Source of the DNA: Phoronis australis
Lineage: Eukaryota; Phoronida; Phoronidae
Assembly: GCA_002633005.1 (NCBI GenBank)
Contig: NMRA01000678.1
Span: 146,142-210,141, forward strand
DNA: 64,000 bases
Direction: 5' to 3'
Under the pieces are notes generated by a model that was given only the letters and a program-made list of their open reading frames with translations, made no database searches and was not told where the DNA came from. Positions 11,986 to 24,436 of the stretch are shown here, piece by piece (position 1 is the stretch's first letter; every line of letters starts with the position of its first letter). Made by a program: the position numbers and the translations under genes.

Positions 11986-12934
11986 TCAAATTATCAGTAG
12001 ATGCATACATGAAGACCTACACCTGCAGACTTACTAAGCGTATATTTCCATGTCATGAGTCAAAGGGTTCTAATGAATTCCCGGGATAAGCCTAGACAGG
12101 GTTGCTGTTAGGCAAGTGATCCAGATAATTACTGGTCATTGCAATTTTAGCCTGGCATCCAAATATCGCAAACCACGTGACATCCTTAACTTGCTGTAAG
12201 CGTGGCATGCGAGCCGAAATTCTTCAACACTGGAGATTTGCGGTGACCAAAAAAGGCTTCGCATCTTTTTACACCGTGAGCACTGCCTACCTGGTGGAAA
12301 TCACCCCTATCCTACACATTTAAATGTCTTTTCAAAAATTCCCAAGACCTAAAGGGGACAGAAACCAGAACACTGCACACTACTCCGACTTCGTTGTTTT
12401 AGTTGTCAGTGGCAATGCTGTTTTTTTTTTCTTTTTTTTTACAAAAGTAGCCTGTTTCCACATGTCTCCAGCTCGTTTCATCGAGTTGTTTTAGCCTCTT
12501 GAAAGAGGATCACTGGCGCTCTGAGAGCTGAGGTGTGGTGTGAAGCGGCTCTAAGATAATTAGCTTGAAATGTCCGTTGTGACGGCTGAAATTTTAAAGT
12601 CTTAACAATAGTACATGTACAACTCTGAAATAGTTTATTCGTTTAATCAAACAAGCGTCAGTCATAATCATAATACAACAATAAAAACACTCAGTGACAC
12701 AATGAGTTGTGTAATTGAGTGTGCTTTTTTTGCATTGATCAACATGTAGTTCAACAAGACAGGTTTATTCACTGGCAGTTTCACTTTTCGAGGTTAAATT
12801 GTCGTCAGGTATAATACAAGAGTGTAAAATGACTTTTAAGTCATTGTTAAAACAATTCAAGACGTGCTTCGTTAAACTGGCGTTTTCTACTTCAAGCACT
12901 CTAATTTTTTCTACTTCTAAGCGTTTTATCGTGC

Positions 12935-12940
12935 TTTATT
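12935..12940 (-). terminator. Possible poly(A) signal for the innexin
   Basis: AATAAA on the minus strand (TTTATT on the plus strand) lies about 360 bases after the innexin stop codon. Other AATAAA words occur farther on (near 12762 and 12630), so the choice is uncertain. Confidence 0.3.
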
Positions 12941-12968
12941 TGCACATGTATACATTTACAAACTAAGT

Positions 12969-13104
12969 AGTGCTGTAGTGGTAAAATTAGATGTAAGTAG
13001 GCGCCCTTGAGCACTGAACGTAACTTACGATGCGTAGGCGCTGCGTTCAAATACCAAAAGGTGGTTGGCTTCGCCTACGTGTGCCTACGTCCCACTACAG
13101 CACT
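12969..13104. mobile_element. 136-bp inverted-repeat element (MITE-like) just 3' of the innexin
   Basis: The ends are a perfect 13-bp inverted repeat, AGTGCTGTAGTGG at 12969-12981 and its complement at 13092-13104. Inside are repeated GTAGGCG and CGCCTAC words that extend the pairing imperfectly. No coding capacity. It lies between the innexin stop and its candidate poly(A) signal, so it may be transcribed in the 3' UTR. Confidence 0.5.
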
Positions 13105-13299
13105 GAAACCAAGCTTGTAAACTGTCGTTCTTCGTTTGTCTGCCCGTAAGACGCCGGCCCATTGGGAACTACATCTCTCAGCTCTCGCCGCTCTTATCCA
13201 CAATTTTGCCTCAGCAACCGTTTGAAGGTTTTGTTTCCGAAACTTTCTGTTTTGTTAACTTTCGGACGGTGCGTTTAGTGCCGACGCCGCGAGGAGTAA

Positions 13300-14508
13300 C
13301 TATACTGCTTCCGCTGATAATTTGCTTGGGTGATAATCGCGCCGAAACTTCTTGAAATGTTCCCATAGTCCTAATACGACGTCCGTGATAACGAGGTCGT
13401 TAGCGTTCTTGCTCACAAGTCTCAGGACAAACAGTCCGTCCTGGCGAAGGTAGGTGTCTACGAAGGTGTTCGCTAACTTTTTGTCCGCTTGCGTGTTGAA
13501 CTGGTTGGCCATCTTTAAGTACTTTTTGATGTAATGACGACGCGTCTTTTGAAACGCTGTCGCGATCCACGGGAGAAGTCCCCAACAACTGAGCGCGGCG
13601 ACCAGTACCAGCCAAAACCATATGAAGATGAAGATCTTTTCGCTGAAAAGATTGATAGGAAGAGCACACTGGAGCGTGTAGCGGTGGATGTTGTGCAATC
13701 CCCCAAGCCTTCGTATCTCAAAGTCGCAAAGAGTAACACGTGGGAACCGTCGCGACTCTCTCCAGTCACTACCATTGGCGATTTTGCTGATTACTTCTGT
13801 TCCGTAATATGCGAAGTCCTGTCGCAGAAAAGCGTTGAGCAAAAACAGTTGCGCAATGCTGTTGGCTATGTACAATAATTTGACCAAAAGATAGACAAAC
13901 AGCATTTGGTTTCCAACCCGTTTTCCGCAGAAGCACATCCGCTCGGCTAGGAACACTTGCAGACGACGGCAAAAACTGGGTCGGTACTCGTGATGGGCAG
14001 TGAAGTAACGATCCATATGGCGCACCAGATAGTTCATTGTTTTCTCCCGATTCTCGGGATTCAGGTGCTCACTGGTAGTGATGGTCGCGACAACACCGGA
14101 AACATCGAGACCCACTCGACTGTTGTACAAGCGCCACACGACGTGCGGTAGATAGAACAGGAATGCCATCGACAGCAAAATGTATGGAAACCACTGGTAG
14201 TAGCTCAACTCTCGGTCTCGCCTGGTTCCAATAAAGGAAGGGATATCCTCTATTTTGTCATTGTGTCCAACGTAATAAGTGTTACTAATCCAGCATATAT
14301 TGTCCGCATATTTCACGTGTTGGCTGCTAAAGTGCGCCGGCGTCCAACAGTCGATGGGATCGCCGACATACTGTTTGGTGCCGATAATGATGGTGCTGAT
14401 GAGAAGAACACCCAGTGTGTAGCGATGACTCATTCGATCGAAAAAATCGTCGTCGTAATGAATGGAGATTTTAGTGACTTTGGCGATTATGTCCAAAAAC
14501 GACGACAT
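13300..14508 (-). CDS. Innexin (gap-junction or hemichannel protein), single exon
   Basis: A continuous 402-residue frame on the minus strand matches the innexin family over its whole length. Four membrane segments lie at about 32-48, 105-128, 202-228 and 290-312. Loop 1 has C54 and C72 (DCW and ICW), loop 2 has C261 and C281, and the hallmark YYQW is at 103-106. Other family words are KQYVGDPIDCW, FPRVTLCDF and LPINLFSEKIF. Six or eight subunits form intercellular channels or hemichannels in the plasma membrane. I chose the ATG at 14508 (MSSFLDIIAKV) because innexins normally begin just before such a helix; the frame is open for 40 more codons upstream. Both loop cysteine pairs are present and there is no frameshift. 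N245-G-S in loop 2 is a potential N-glycosylation site. The gene has no intron and no close gene neighbour. Confidence 0.95.
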   Translation of the reverse strand: MSSFLDIIAKVTKISIHYDDDFFDRMSHRYTLGVLLISTIIIGTKQYVGDPIDCWTPAHFSSQHVKYADNICWISNTYYVGHNDKIEDIPSFIGTRRDRELSYYQWFPYILLSMAFLFYLPHVVWRLYNSRVGLDVSGVVATITTSEHLNPENREKTMNYLVRHMDRYFTAHHEYRPSFCRRLQVFLAERMCFCGKRVGNQMLFVYLLVKLLYIANSIAQLFLLNAFLRQDFAYYGTEVISKIANGSDWRESRRFPRVTLCDFEIRRLGGLHNIHRYTLQCALPINLFSEKIFIFIWFWLVLVAALSCWGLLPWIATAFQKTRRHYIKKYLKMANQFNTQADKKLANTFVDTYLRQDGLFVLRLVSKNANDLVITDVVLGLWEHFKKFRRDYHPSKLSAEAV

Positions 14509-14639
14509 CCTGAAATCACCAATTGAAGAATTATTGTACGATAAAAGGAACAAAACTGAAACATTATCAATTGAATCAGACTTGATTAGTGTATGGAAGG
14601 ATATTTGAAAATTGTTTGCAACTGACATATAAACCGTAT

Positions 14640-16440
14640 AAATAAAGCGTCAATAGTCTAGTCTCCCATCACATGTCACAATTTTTGATTTAGACAACTT
14701 ACCGTTACGAATCTGGTATCAAATTTTTCCTGTGAGTCAAAGTGAAGATTCTCGAACTTGAAAAGAACTGTCTGTGCGTTATTGCTACAGACCAGGCTCT
14801 GCAATTTGTGTTGTCACGACAGGTCAGTTTATGGACCAAGCACAGCCAGTTCTTTGTAAACCCCGAAATCACTTCTGATTTGATTGATTGAGAAATAAGA
14901 TGAGATAATTTTTGTAGAGTGTAAGTGGTCTCCATCGTTAGACAAGACGCTGGTTTATCACCGTTTTTACCTCCTCAAAAACACTATCATTCCCAAAATT
15001 CTTCAATACGGCCCATAGCTAAGAATAGTTTAAAAATTAACTGCTGTGTGTACATATCCGAGCATCTCTTTCAAGCATGGTTTAACTCAAATGGTCCGCG
15101 TATAGGCGCATGCGTATAATTCCGGATGTAGGCGCAGCTTCGAATGTAAGCGCATGGGCCCAACGTCCATATACTCTAATAGAGCCAGAGATAATTAAGT
15201 ACGCCTCCTATAGCATATGCTGATTTAGGTGGACCAGGAGCTAAGCCCTCACGTCCGGTGCACGACCAAAACAAAAGAAAGTCGACGGCACTGACACTGC
15301 GAAATAGGCCGCGGTGGGCCGCAAGCCACAGGGGGCTTAAAAACTACTTCTGCGACGATTTGGGGGAGAAGGCAATTTTGCTATTGTATTTTATAAAAAG
15401 TTCCTGTATTAAAACTTCTTAAAAATGAATTAGATGTCCATAAGTGGTGATACTGCAACTAATATTTCCGTAAGTTGTCTTAAGTGTAAATCCACATTGT
15501 TTTTTTCGCGCCACTTCATGGTGAAATTTGGAACTACCATTCCAACATCTTGATATTGTTGTTGGACTTCTAAACAGAAATACATTATCACACTGACAAC
15601 ACCAGATAGAGTGACATTATGGGTGAGAAAAACATTTCTAAGATCAGCCCATTTTTAATCGAAACCGAATCACGTCCTGCTATCTTAGCTAACCCCACTC
15701 AGTATATGGACGAACCCTGCGCGTATGTAAATTCGAAGAGTCACCGGCCTTGATTTCAGCAAATGTCTGGCAGACAACGGTAAACGATAAATCCTAAAAA
15801 CACGGCGGATTTTATCGTTTTATAGCTCTGGTCAAAAGTCGTAAATTTAAAAAGTTTATTCTAGTCGACAATAACCTCAAAATTGCCTACCGACTTCTAC
15901 TACTTTGGCTCCGCCTAGTGGCAGTTTTTTGCACCCATAACTGTATCTCCCAAACCCACTGCAGGAGCTTTATTAAATTTAACAAGTTTAATTATATGAA
16001 GTTGACAACGGTTGACAACGGACGACAACGACTTACACATTTACAAATCTTTATGCGTAATTGGGGAGCACATGTTTTTCCAAATAATCCTCAAACTTAC
16101 GCAAGACGGTGAGAAAGATCCACTTCCTTTAATTCCAAATCTTTCACACCAGTTATATTAATTAACTGCGAGCCTTTTTAATTTAAATTAGAGTGAACAC
16201 TAAAATTGCAATTGCACCAAAGGCAAATTTTGATCGAAGAAAAACTTTTTAGCACTTAACATTGAGCATGAGCTGGCTGTGCGCACCTTGTTTGCGCTAA
16301 TATTAGCAATCTTGTTTCGCCTATTTGATTCATTTCGGCTTTTAGATAAGACGATGGATTCATAGCTAGTCTACATGACACTAAGATGGCCGCCACCACG
16401 ACATCTTCCAAGTCCTGTACAAGCGTCATTGTTTAATATT
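14640..16440. other. Intergenic upstream of the innexin
   Basis: No gene. 15095-15170 has three spaced copies of a TATAGGCGCA or TGTAAGCGCA type word followed by GTCCATATACT, whose complement occurs at about 15700-15710. Together these may mark the ends of an old element of about 600 bp. Confidence 0.35.
15890..16110 (+). mobile_element. Fragment of the hairpin-headed repeat (family H)
   Basis: CCGCCTAGTGGCAGTTTTTT followed by CATAACTGTATCTCCCAAA matches the internal core of the elements at 8.0 and 62.75 kb. Three short GACAACG repeats (16003-16030) lie within it. The hairpin head is not visible here. Confidence 0.4.
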
Positions 16441-16453
16441 CGCAATTCAGCAA

Positions 16454-16754
16454 CTGACTTCCTAAAACCGCTCTGAGGTGGTGGCGTATTACAACTATTA
16501 TTAAAATCTCTTGGTGTATTTACACCGACCTCTAGTCTATATATTGAATTCTCTGTAGTTTCAGAAGTCGTGGGTTAAAATCCTGCCTCGCATAAAAATG
16601 ACACCATCAGTGTACCACGTATCCGTGCTCGTTCTTCTAAGAACGCGGGAACACCTGACGATGGCCAGAGAAGAGACCAACCGAAACGTCGTGACAGTGT
16701 ATATAGACTAGAGGTCGGTGTGAATAGACCAAGAGATTTTAATAATAGTTGTAA
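16454..16754. mobile_element. MITE-like element with 55-bp terminal inverted repeats
   Basis: 16489-16543 and 16700-16754 are inverted copies with few mismatches (arm begins TTACAACTATTATTAAAATC and includes ACACCGACCTCTAGTCTATA). The middle holds GACGATGGCCAGAGAAGAG and CGAAACGTCGTGACAGT, wording common near the ends of several animal repeat families. AATTCAGCAA occurs at 16444-16453 and again at 16753-16762 and could be a target-site duplication, though the left copy is 35 bp from the arm. Confidence 0.6.
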
Positions 16755-16762
16755 TTCAGCAA

Positions 16763-19700
16763 TTGGAATTTAAGGATAGATGTTTTTATTACAAAACTCT
16801 AACAAAACGTGGTCAGAATCACTCGTTTATTAGCGAACGTGCAAGGTTTTCTTGGACTAACATTTTTTTTTCTACTCTTTAGCAAAAAGAAAATTTTTAG
16901 CACACGGCCGAGCCGGGGAGGCATCAAGAAGACCGAACATCTACTCCAAAAATTTTGAGCCTACGAAACGGCACAACGGGGGAAAACATTGGGCGTGGCG
17001 GAAAATAACAGCAGCCAACCGGGGAACACAGGACAGGGGCAACATCATTCCGCGAAGTGTGGGTGAGGGAAAAAATACCGTTACGGACCCGAAAGCAGGC
17101 TTCTGAATAAAACCGAAAGAAAAAAATATTGTTTTCAAAATTGAAGTTAAAGTAAAATTCCTTGTGTTAATGAAGCTATTTCGCAATCTTGATCACGTTT
17201 TTTGTCTTTTTCATTTCCTCCTCAAAGGTAGACAAAAGTCTGTCACTGTGAATTTTCCGAAATCTATTAATACAGCATTAACTTCATTAGTAACTGGCCA
17301 ATTTGATGATTATATTCGAAATGCAGCATACTATGACCAACAGGTTCAAGTTGTATTTCTGTGACGTATCGAGTATTTCGTGAACCGCCTCCTCTAGTAT
17401 ACAGATGGTGTTTCCTACTCGGCTGATCATCGAGATTTGGAAAATTTCACTCCAGTTTAACTAAATAATGTGAACGCTCGATTCTTTCAGTTCAGGCGTA
17501 TTATACCTTATTGTAAACAGCAAATTAGGCGTGTTTTTCTCTTTTGAAAGAACGCAAGCAAGAAGGTCACCTGGTGTTCAAAACATCACGTGACTTGTTG
17601 CAGGAATACGTTTCAATGTTATCTCAATATCTTATCAAGTGTTCTGTCAAAATATTCAACTAAGTCCGCTTAAAATATATGATCTGTTATTGCGTACCTG
17701 GTGAGATAAAGAGTTGCCCGATTTAACGTAAGCCACGAATAAACTATGGTGATGAAAAAATGTGGGAAGGGATCCAAACCGCATCAACTTGCACATTTTT
17801 CGAATGAATATAACGTTAGATTCTGTGGCTTGACGCTACAGGAATAATTATTTTTTTATCGGACGTCTAAGCCCATCGACCACGTTATTAAAATAGCTGA
17901 CGTTCAAGTTCTATGAACTTAGTTTTAAATCGCTATCCGTTTATCAAACTTTAATGAGAGTCCGCGGGCGGAACTAGGGCTTTTGAACGCTCGAAAATCC
18001 CTTTCTATCACAAGAAAGCTCACCTCATTTATCGAAAACAACATAACGAACCCCCCTTTTACAAATCTTAATCCGCTAGTGGTGAGATTGCCAAGGTATC
18101 AACATTATATAATTTTAATCGTCTCAGCACATGTGTTGATTAGAGCGGAAACTACACGCATTGTTCAATTATTTGTAGTCAAAATAAACAAAAGTTCAGA
18201 TTCCGTACCAGCGCAAAAGTGCCAATGGGTTAAGGTAGTAAATATTGAGTCATTCGCTTTACGGCGTCGATTTCTATTGATACAGTGGCCACAAAGGGTC
18301 CCATTTCTTCAAATACCTTTTTAAATACTTATGGCTATGATTCAGCATACGTTCAATTCCTTGTTGATCATAGAAACGGATCACTTCACGGAAGTGATGC
18401 TTGAGTGTTCAGGGGCACATGGGTTGCTTTTTTATTTTAAAACATGCTTTGCGGATTTAGACTGACTGAACTATCAAACACGTAAAAGTTTGCACTAAAC
18501 CCAAGAATCATGTATCAACAGGTATAAGAATTTGTATGAGTTTAACAATAAGTCTTTTTCAGGCAACGAAAACGGTTGTCACAGATGAGGAATTCAATAC
18601 GAGTCAAAAGCTTTGATGTTTTCGCATTCAAACACGAATCGACTTCGTGGCACAAAAAATTACATAGTTCATTTCCCGACAACCTGTTACGATTATCGAA
18701 CACTTACATACAAGTTTCGAACGAAATATTTTACATGTATAAAAGTTACGCAGCTCTCCTTGAAAGATCGCAATTATAAAAAAGTTCACGTTATTACAAA
18801 GTCTGAACAATACATTCTTGTATGTGACAAGACCGCTAGCTGTGATCATCAACGACTTGAAAATGCGTTGAGTTTTTGCTGACTGTATGAGAACAATTTG
18901 AGGAATTGTGCCCCTACTTCACAAGGGGATTCAATTACTGCGAGCACTTTTCAACACTAAAACTAACGCTTAGTACGGTGAACGTTTCAGAGAATTATTG
19001 AATTAATAACTGAATATATAGACAAGTTAGTTTCCGCCACACCCATTCAGATATAACACAACAGGTCGCACTCACACTCCGACATGTGACAAGTGACATT
19101 AACCCTAGGTATACCGGGGTCGAGAACGCGTTAATCCTATTTCAAGCCATATTCAGCTATAGACTGGATCAAGATCAGATAGAATTAAATCCGTTTACTG
19201 ATGATTCGGTTCATGTCAGGGTCTGTATTCGGACTGGGCATTTCTTCATTCTTTCCACTATCCCCATATTAAATGTTTAACGGAATATGCAGAACAAATT
19301 GCATGTAGCGATATACCTTTTGAGTTCAGTAATAAGCTTAACGAAGCTCAGAAGCTGGCTGGAAAGAATCGTTAAATTTAACCTACTTAAAACATGATTT
19401 TGACGAAGTGGCTCCACACACATTGTTTGTGTCTCGTGCAAGCCTTGTGCGTCTTATTTTCGGTTATCAACGAACACTCAGGACCACGCAAATAATACTG
19501 CTATGTCTCCAGAAGTAACATGATTTGGATCAAAGCTCCGAATACCAAGTATTTTCCAGAAATGTAGGCCTAATCACGTTGTATTAAGGTGTTCAGTTCG
19601 TCCTAAACTTCATTTTATATGGGTTTAGCCATTAAGCAATTATGTGCTCTCTGGTTTTATGTCAATGTTGTGAAAAAGAAAGAACTATTATTACTGCTAA

Positions 19701-22700
19701 ATGTCACCGCCTATTATTATCAAGTTACTCTAGTCAACGCCTATATTGTCGGATTAGTGAGTAATAAAGTCAGAGAGATCCTTATTTTTTAAGTCTCGAT
19801 ATCACGAGGTCACCGGCCCCGTCGTCCAAAAGCGTCTCTTGTAAAAAAGTGCAGCCGGTAAACTACTGATTTAGTTAACGGTGAACAATATTGTACACAG
19901 CTTCGATGGTTTATATTCTCTTTATTACAAGAACGCGATTGCACAATTTTCACTATTTTAAAATAAAACGACATTAATCTGTTAGCTTCACCATACGTTA
20001 CTTACCTGATGTCGAGTCACTTTACACCTGCCCGTTGTCTTTGGGTTTACGATCTGGTTTGGGGCTTCGTCAAAAGCCGGGCCTCGACTGTCTGATAAGA
20101 TAACCCAGGAACCCACACACTCACCCAGGGTATCAGCGTGGAGCCGTGTTGCGACCACCGTCTTGAAGACAACACGTTTGGTATTCACGTGCTACCTACC
20201 ATGTGTCGTCTGTGAGGACTGTGCTTTTGAATAGAGTTGCCTGCGGCCACCTCTTGAACTGCCTTTGTGTGTTGTTTAGACAGCTTTACACGTTTGTATT
20301 TATGCGCACTCGTTTGAGAACCGTAAATGTTACGTTAACGGAAAATCAAGACATTGATGAATTATTGAAATGCATTTGCGTTTTTAAACTTTCAACAGCA
20401 AATTAGGGTTTGAGAACCGGAGGGGGAGGACGATGTCTTACGTAAGTGGCGTATACGGATCAACCTGCTTAGGAGACAAGAGGATTTTCCGGGTGTCTTC
20501 TACTTTAACAGGAGAAAGACACCTGGAAAATTTCCTACGAAATGATACCTGAGTGACGTTGATGGAGGAGTTTCTTACATTTATTGAAATTTGTGGTAGT
20601 AGTGGCTGTTGTGCAAAAGGTTCTTTAAGTCAATCTTATAAAAAATCATGACAAGTTTAAAAACCCTTCAAAAGAGTATGGGGGAAACTATAAGAAAGTT
20701 TGCTACGGTCATGATTTTTCACAGATGCTTCAAATGAATTAGATCCCCTTTAATCCTGTTGGATCCGCAACTGTCAGCCGTTCTGAAATGCCTTTGGTAA
20801 AAAAGTAGTCGCCGAGATGCGTTGCGTTCGTTGCGGTTTTGTTCCGTCAAGTATTTGAACACAACAAAGTCAACATTGTATACAATGAATCTGTCATATG
20901 TTCGTGTTTGGAAGGTGTGTGCTGCGTATTCACTAAATGACAACTTGTTAAACAAAATACCAAAATCATATTAATTTAAGCCCAGCAAAGTACTTTCAAA
21001 TAGCTGTGTCTCGTGAACCAAACGTAATCGAGAAGATCAATGAAAATACTATAAGCTAATTTTTTGTTTATGATATTCAAATTTTATAAAATGTTTCCGT
21101 CAGTGGCAGTCGTGTTCATTTAAGTAGATGAAAGGGCAAGGTGACAGTGCTGAGCCTGAATCGTCACACAATAAAGCATGGGCGGCGTAGCACTGAAAAA
21201 AGTGGGGCTATAGCCCCCCCCAGCCCCCTATGGTGCGTCACCCATGTACAGTAAATGATACATTTTAAAGAAGACCCGCGCATATCACTCGCATTATTCA
21301 CTTTTCCTCTGTTTGATAGCTTTACGGTGGTGACTATTTTTTGCAATTTGAACACGCATGAAAAACTTCAGATTCTTCATCGTTTTCGAAAACATATATT
21401 TTAAGAGTAACATACCTTGAGTTGTGTATTCAAAAATCTAAAGCGACATTAAAACGACGTACATGTATTTGTTCTAATCATGTTTTTCAGTCGCACAGAA
21501 ACCATGTCTCTCCAAAATCGTGCGCCGCGCCAGAATAGTCATTTTTATAGACGAGTGCCAAGTTACGATTCTGTCATTGAACCATCGGCAGGCCTGTTTA
21601 TGTACAGTGGCTACGACGAACGCATTTGGAGGTGCCTAATAAAGCGGTAAAAGAGAAAATAGGGGAAGTATAAACACGCAACTTCGCGTCAGTGAGATCA
21701 TTTTGACACTTAGCTTTGGCCAGTTCTTGGGTCCCCATATATCAGTGAAATTTCCATATCCCGGCATTGTTTTGAGCGATTCAGAAAAGGAACTGGTCAG
21801 GACTTTTCCCTTCAGAAGGGAGTGTCCAGGCCTTTAACCCGAAAATAAACCAAAAAGTTACACCTCTGGGAATCAGTAGAGAACACACATTCTACACGCT
21901 AGTGTGCAAACCAATTTTGTGGTACCCGGGGTGATTTGGTTTGTGATAAATCCGGCGTGGGTACAGACCGCGTGATTCTCGACAGTGACCTGCCGTGAGT
22001 GATACGAAAAACTGCGACGACAACAAACCGGTTTTTTTAATTCTGAATAACGAGGGAGAAGTAGGCATTTGTCCACCGACTGGTACATGAGTAATCAAAC
22101 TCGCGAAACTTTAATTGTATGGTTTTACGTTTCGCGGCGTTTACATGTCATACACAAGAGATAGTATGTATATAAATTACAAATTGCTGACCCTCTTCTC
22201 CAATAGAGTGAATTATATATCGCAATTTAGTCATGTTGAAGTTTTGTTATCACAATAAAGCCTCATTATAAATGAATCATAAAGAACGCCGTTTGAGCTC
22301 ACTGTTAATCTGTTGCGTTCACGTGAGTAAAAGCACGTCGAATAATTGACTGCACGTGACTATAATTACGTCACGAAAAATCGTAGTGTTCTGATGAAAT
22401 CCAGTCGACAGGCACTCGAATTTTTCAGTCAGTTCACGTACAACAGCACATCAAATAAGTATTCCACACGCGACAAGAATTTCTCCAGTCTTATTTAATA
22501 CAAAGAATTATATTTACACGACCTTTCCACGGCCCGACAGGTCTCGGTTCCCGTCACTTGTGATTTTCTCGTGATTTATTTGCTCATATTATAATGCATA
22601 ATCCTTTTAAATCAACGGCGGGGTCATGCAAGTAAATTACTTTTCTTTTTTGAGAACAAACTGCCTGTTTAGATTATATGTTCTGTTTATTATTTACAAA

Positions 22701-24282
22701 TAGATCCCGTATTGTTGCGAGTCTGTTGACTGGTTCACAAGTCTCGTATTTCTGTTTTGTCTTCATAACCCGTTTTATTGTCTCCAACAATATCTGAATG
22801 GAGTTAAAGGAGAATGCGAATGGAATTGGTGTTATGAAAGGTAATCAGTGGCGCACTTGAAAGAAAACATCAATGGTCTTGTGGTGAAAGTCGAGTCAGT
22901 GCAAAATTGTAAACGCTTGCGACATTTACGCTAGATTTGTTAACAATCAAATCAATGCACATTGGACCCTAAAATTTGGGTGCAGGCCCTTGCGTAAGAT
23001 ATCTGTAGTAAATCTACTATTCACACCACCGTACAAGACAATGGCCTACAAATTTCAAATCTGTTTAGATCAAAGTTGCCGGAAATTCAGTGATAATATT
23101 TTGCGCTACAGTGTGTACATCACGGCTTATATTGTAACTTTTATTGGTAGCAGTAACTGCATATACATGAATGGCTACTTGTAAGTCTTGCAAGTATCGT
23201 GAAATGGTTTATCGCAGCAAAAACCTTTGTTGGATGTCTTCGCCCCCACCACTTCGCCGGAGGCATGGTTGAAAAAAGCCTACGACGGCATACCGTATTC
23301 AGAACTTCCGCGAACATTCGTCGTTTAGAAATTAATATGTGGTCGGAGACCCCCCTAGCCGATTGTGTGGCAGGGTCTCTCATGGAATTCGTTGAAAAAC
23401 ACGACGGCCTAGATCTGCTGGTGAACAGAGCATGGTTAAGTTGAAGTAGTATAATTCTTTTAGTAATTTTACACAAAAGTAATTGCCAAAATAATACACT
23501 TTCTACTTTTCAAATGGTGAATTCTTTGCTGCAAATGATGGAAACTTTACACAAACTCGTTTTAAGGCACATATTAACTACCAACAATGCTGGAAATAGA
23601 CGATAATGTTATTAATCCCTTCTTTAGAGCGAAATCTGACACAGTAGAATTTCACTTGTCGGCCACCGTATGACAAATCAGTGACCAATTGGACTTATTA
23701 ATCATTCACAATATTTCTGTTACTGATATTTTTGAAAGAGAAAATAAAATTTGCAACGCACATCAGTTATCCTAGATACCTGGCAACAGACTGCAGTCAT
23801 TTTGTGAATGATTAATAGAATAACTAGATTACTGCTATTATCAACGAATTAATCCCGAATGAACTCTTCACTGTTTACAAGTGTACTGGCATCTTCTGTT
23901 CGGGGGGTGCAGCTCATGTTTAGAGGTTGGCGGATGTTTTCGTTCAAAGTTCGAAATACTTTCATGAGTCCGAGTTTTTATAGCTTGAAGTTCTACACGC
24001 TGTCTGTCATAATAAGTTGTTGAAGAAGACTTGTATCACATTTTTTGAAGATTAATACACTCCCCGTCGATGCGAGCTTCACTGATTGGCAAAACTGTTC
24101 TTAACGAAGGTTTTCGTCCGACGGTTTTACCCTGGCTAGTATCACAGGGTTACCCTTATTATATTTCCCAAGTGCGGTTTTATTTGCTGATACTGTAAGT
24201 AACCATACTTAGCGACAATAGGCCCGTGTAGACGGTAAAATGTCACCAATTTCGGCAAAAATAATGACTACAATATACATGT
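16763..24282. other. Long intergenic stretch, no firm gene
   Basis: I find no splice-linked or conserved coding signal. Noted: a GC-richer block at 16905-17110, an exon-like minus-strand frame at about 20015-20185 ending at a good donor (CAG/GTAAGT), the head of a GGGGCTATAGCCCC-type element at 21180-21240, and a short coding-like block at 23199-23440. Confidence 0.4.
23199..23444 (+). pseudogene. Coding-like block with conflicting frames, possible pseudogene or old exon
   Basis: Two overlapping plus-strand frames each look coding for part of the block: one (23233-23328) contains SPEAWLKKAYDGIPYSELP, the other (about 23336-23444) contains EFVEKHDGLDLLVN. A single frameshift would join them. 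The second phrase recalls the LVNNA region of short-chain dehydrogenases, but this is too short to assign. The minus strand is also open across it. Confidence 0.2.
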
Positions 24283-24436
24283 CAGTGGCGGATTTAGGGG
24301 GGCCAAAGGGGCTATGGCCCCCTTAAAATTCTCCTAGATTACATTTGGCAGTTCGGGGGTGCGAATGTTCGACGGACAATCCTGGCTAATACTCTGCCCT
24401 GGCTCCCCCTAACTCGAAATCCTGGATCCGCCCCTG
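24283..24436. mobile_element. Short TIR element (family G, CAGNGGCGGAT ends)
   Basis: It begins CAGTGGCGGATTTAGG and ends with the complement of CAGGGGCGGATCCAGGATTT. CATGT flanks both sides as a possible short target duplication. Inside are TTGGCAGTTCGGGGGTGCGA and CCTGGCTAATACTCTGCCCT, both shared in inverse orientation with the copies at 32255 and 32720. The ends resemble hAT-type non-autonomous elements. Confidence 0.6.

Larger units (their letters stand above)
10748..12968. other. Intergenic with weak coding-like fragments
   Basis: Mostly noncoding, with a T-rich run near 12420. Two minus-strand stretches (about 12140-12300 and 11746-11985) keep frames open with coding-like composition but lack clear ATG or splice signals. 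They may be old transposon or pseudogene pieces. Confidence 0.4.

Noticed and set aside
12080-12320. Possible LINE C-terminal remnant (QIITGHCNF on the plus strand)
   Set aside because: The ITGHCNF phrase recalls the end of LINE reverse transcriptases, but the frame breaks soon after and the following cysteine pattern is absent.
13515-13878. Other open frames overlapping the innexin
   Set aside because: They are shadows of the innexin reading frame in other phases.
14509-14628. Forty extra codons upstream of the chosen innexin start
   Set aside because: The extension is not innexin-like; the internal ATG gives the normal N-terminal helix at the expected distance from TM1.
14621-14650. Possible TATA box for the innexin
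   Set aside because: The clean TATAAAT word is on the wrong strand; the minus strand offers only a weak TTTATA.
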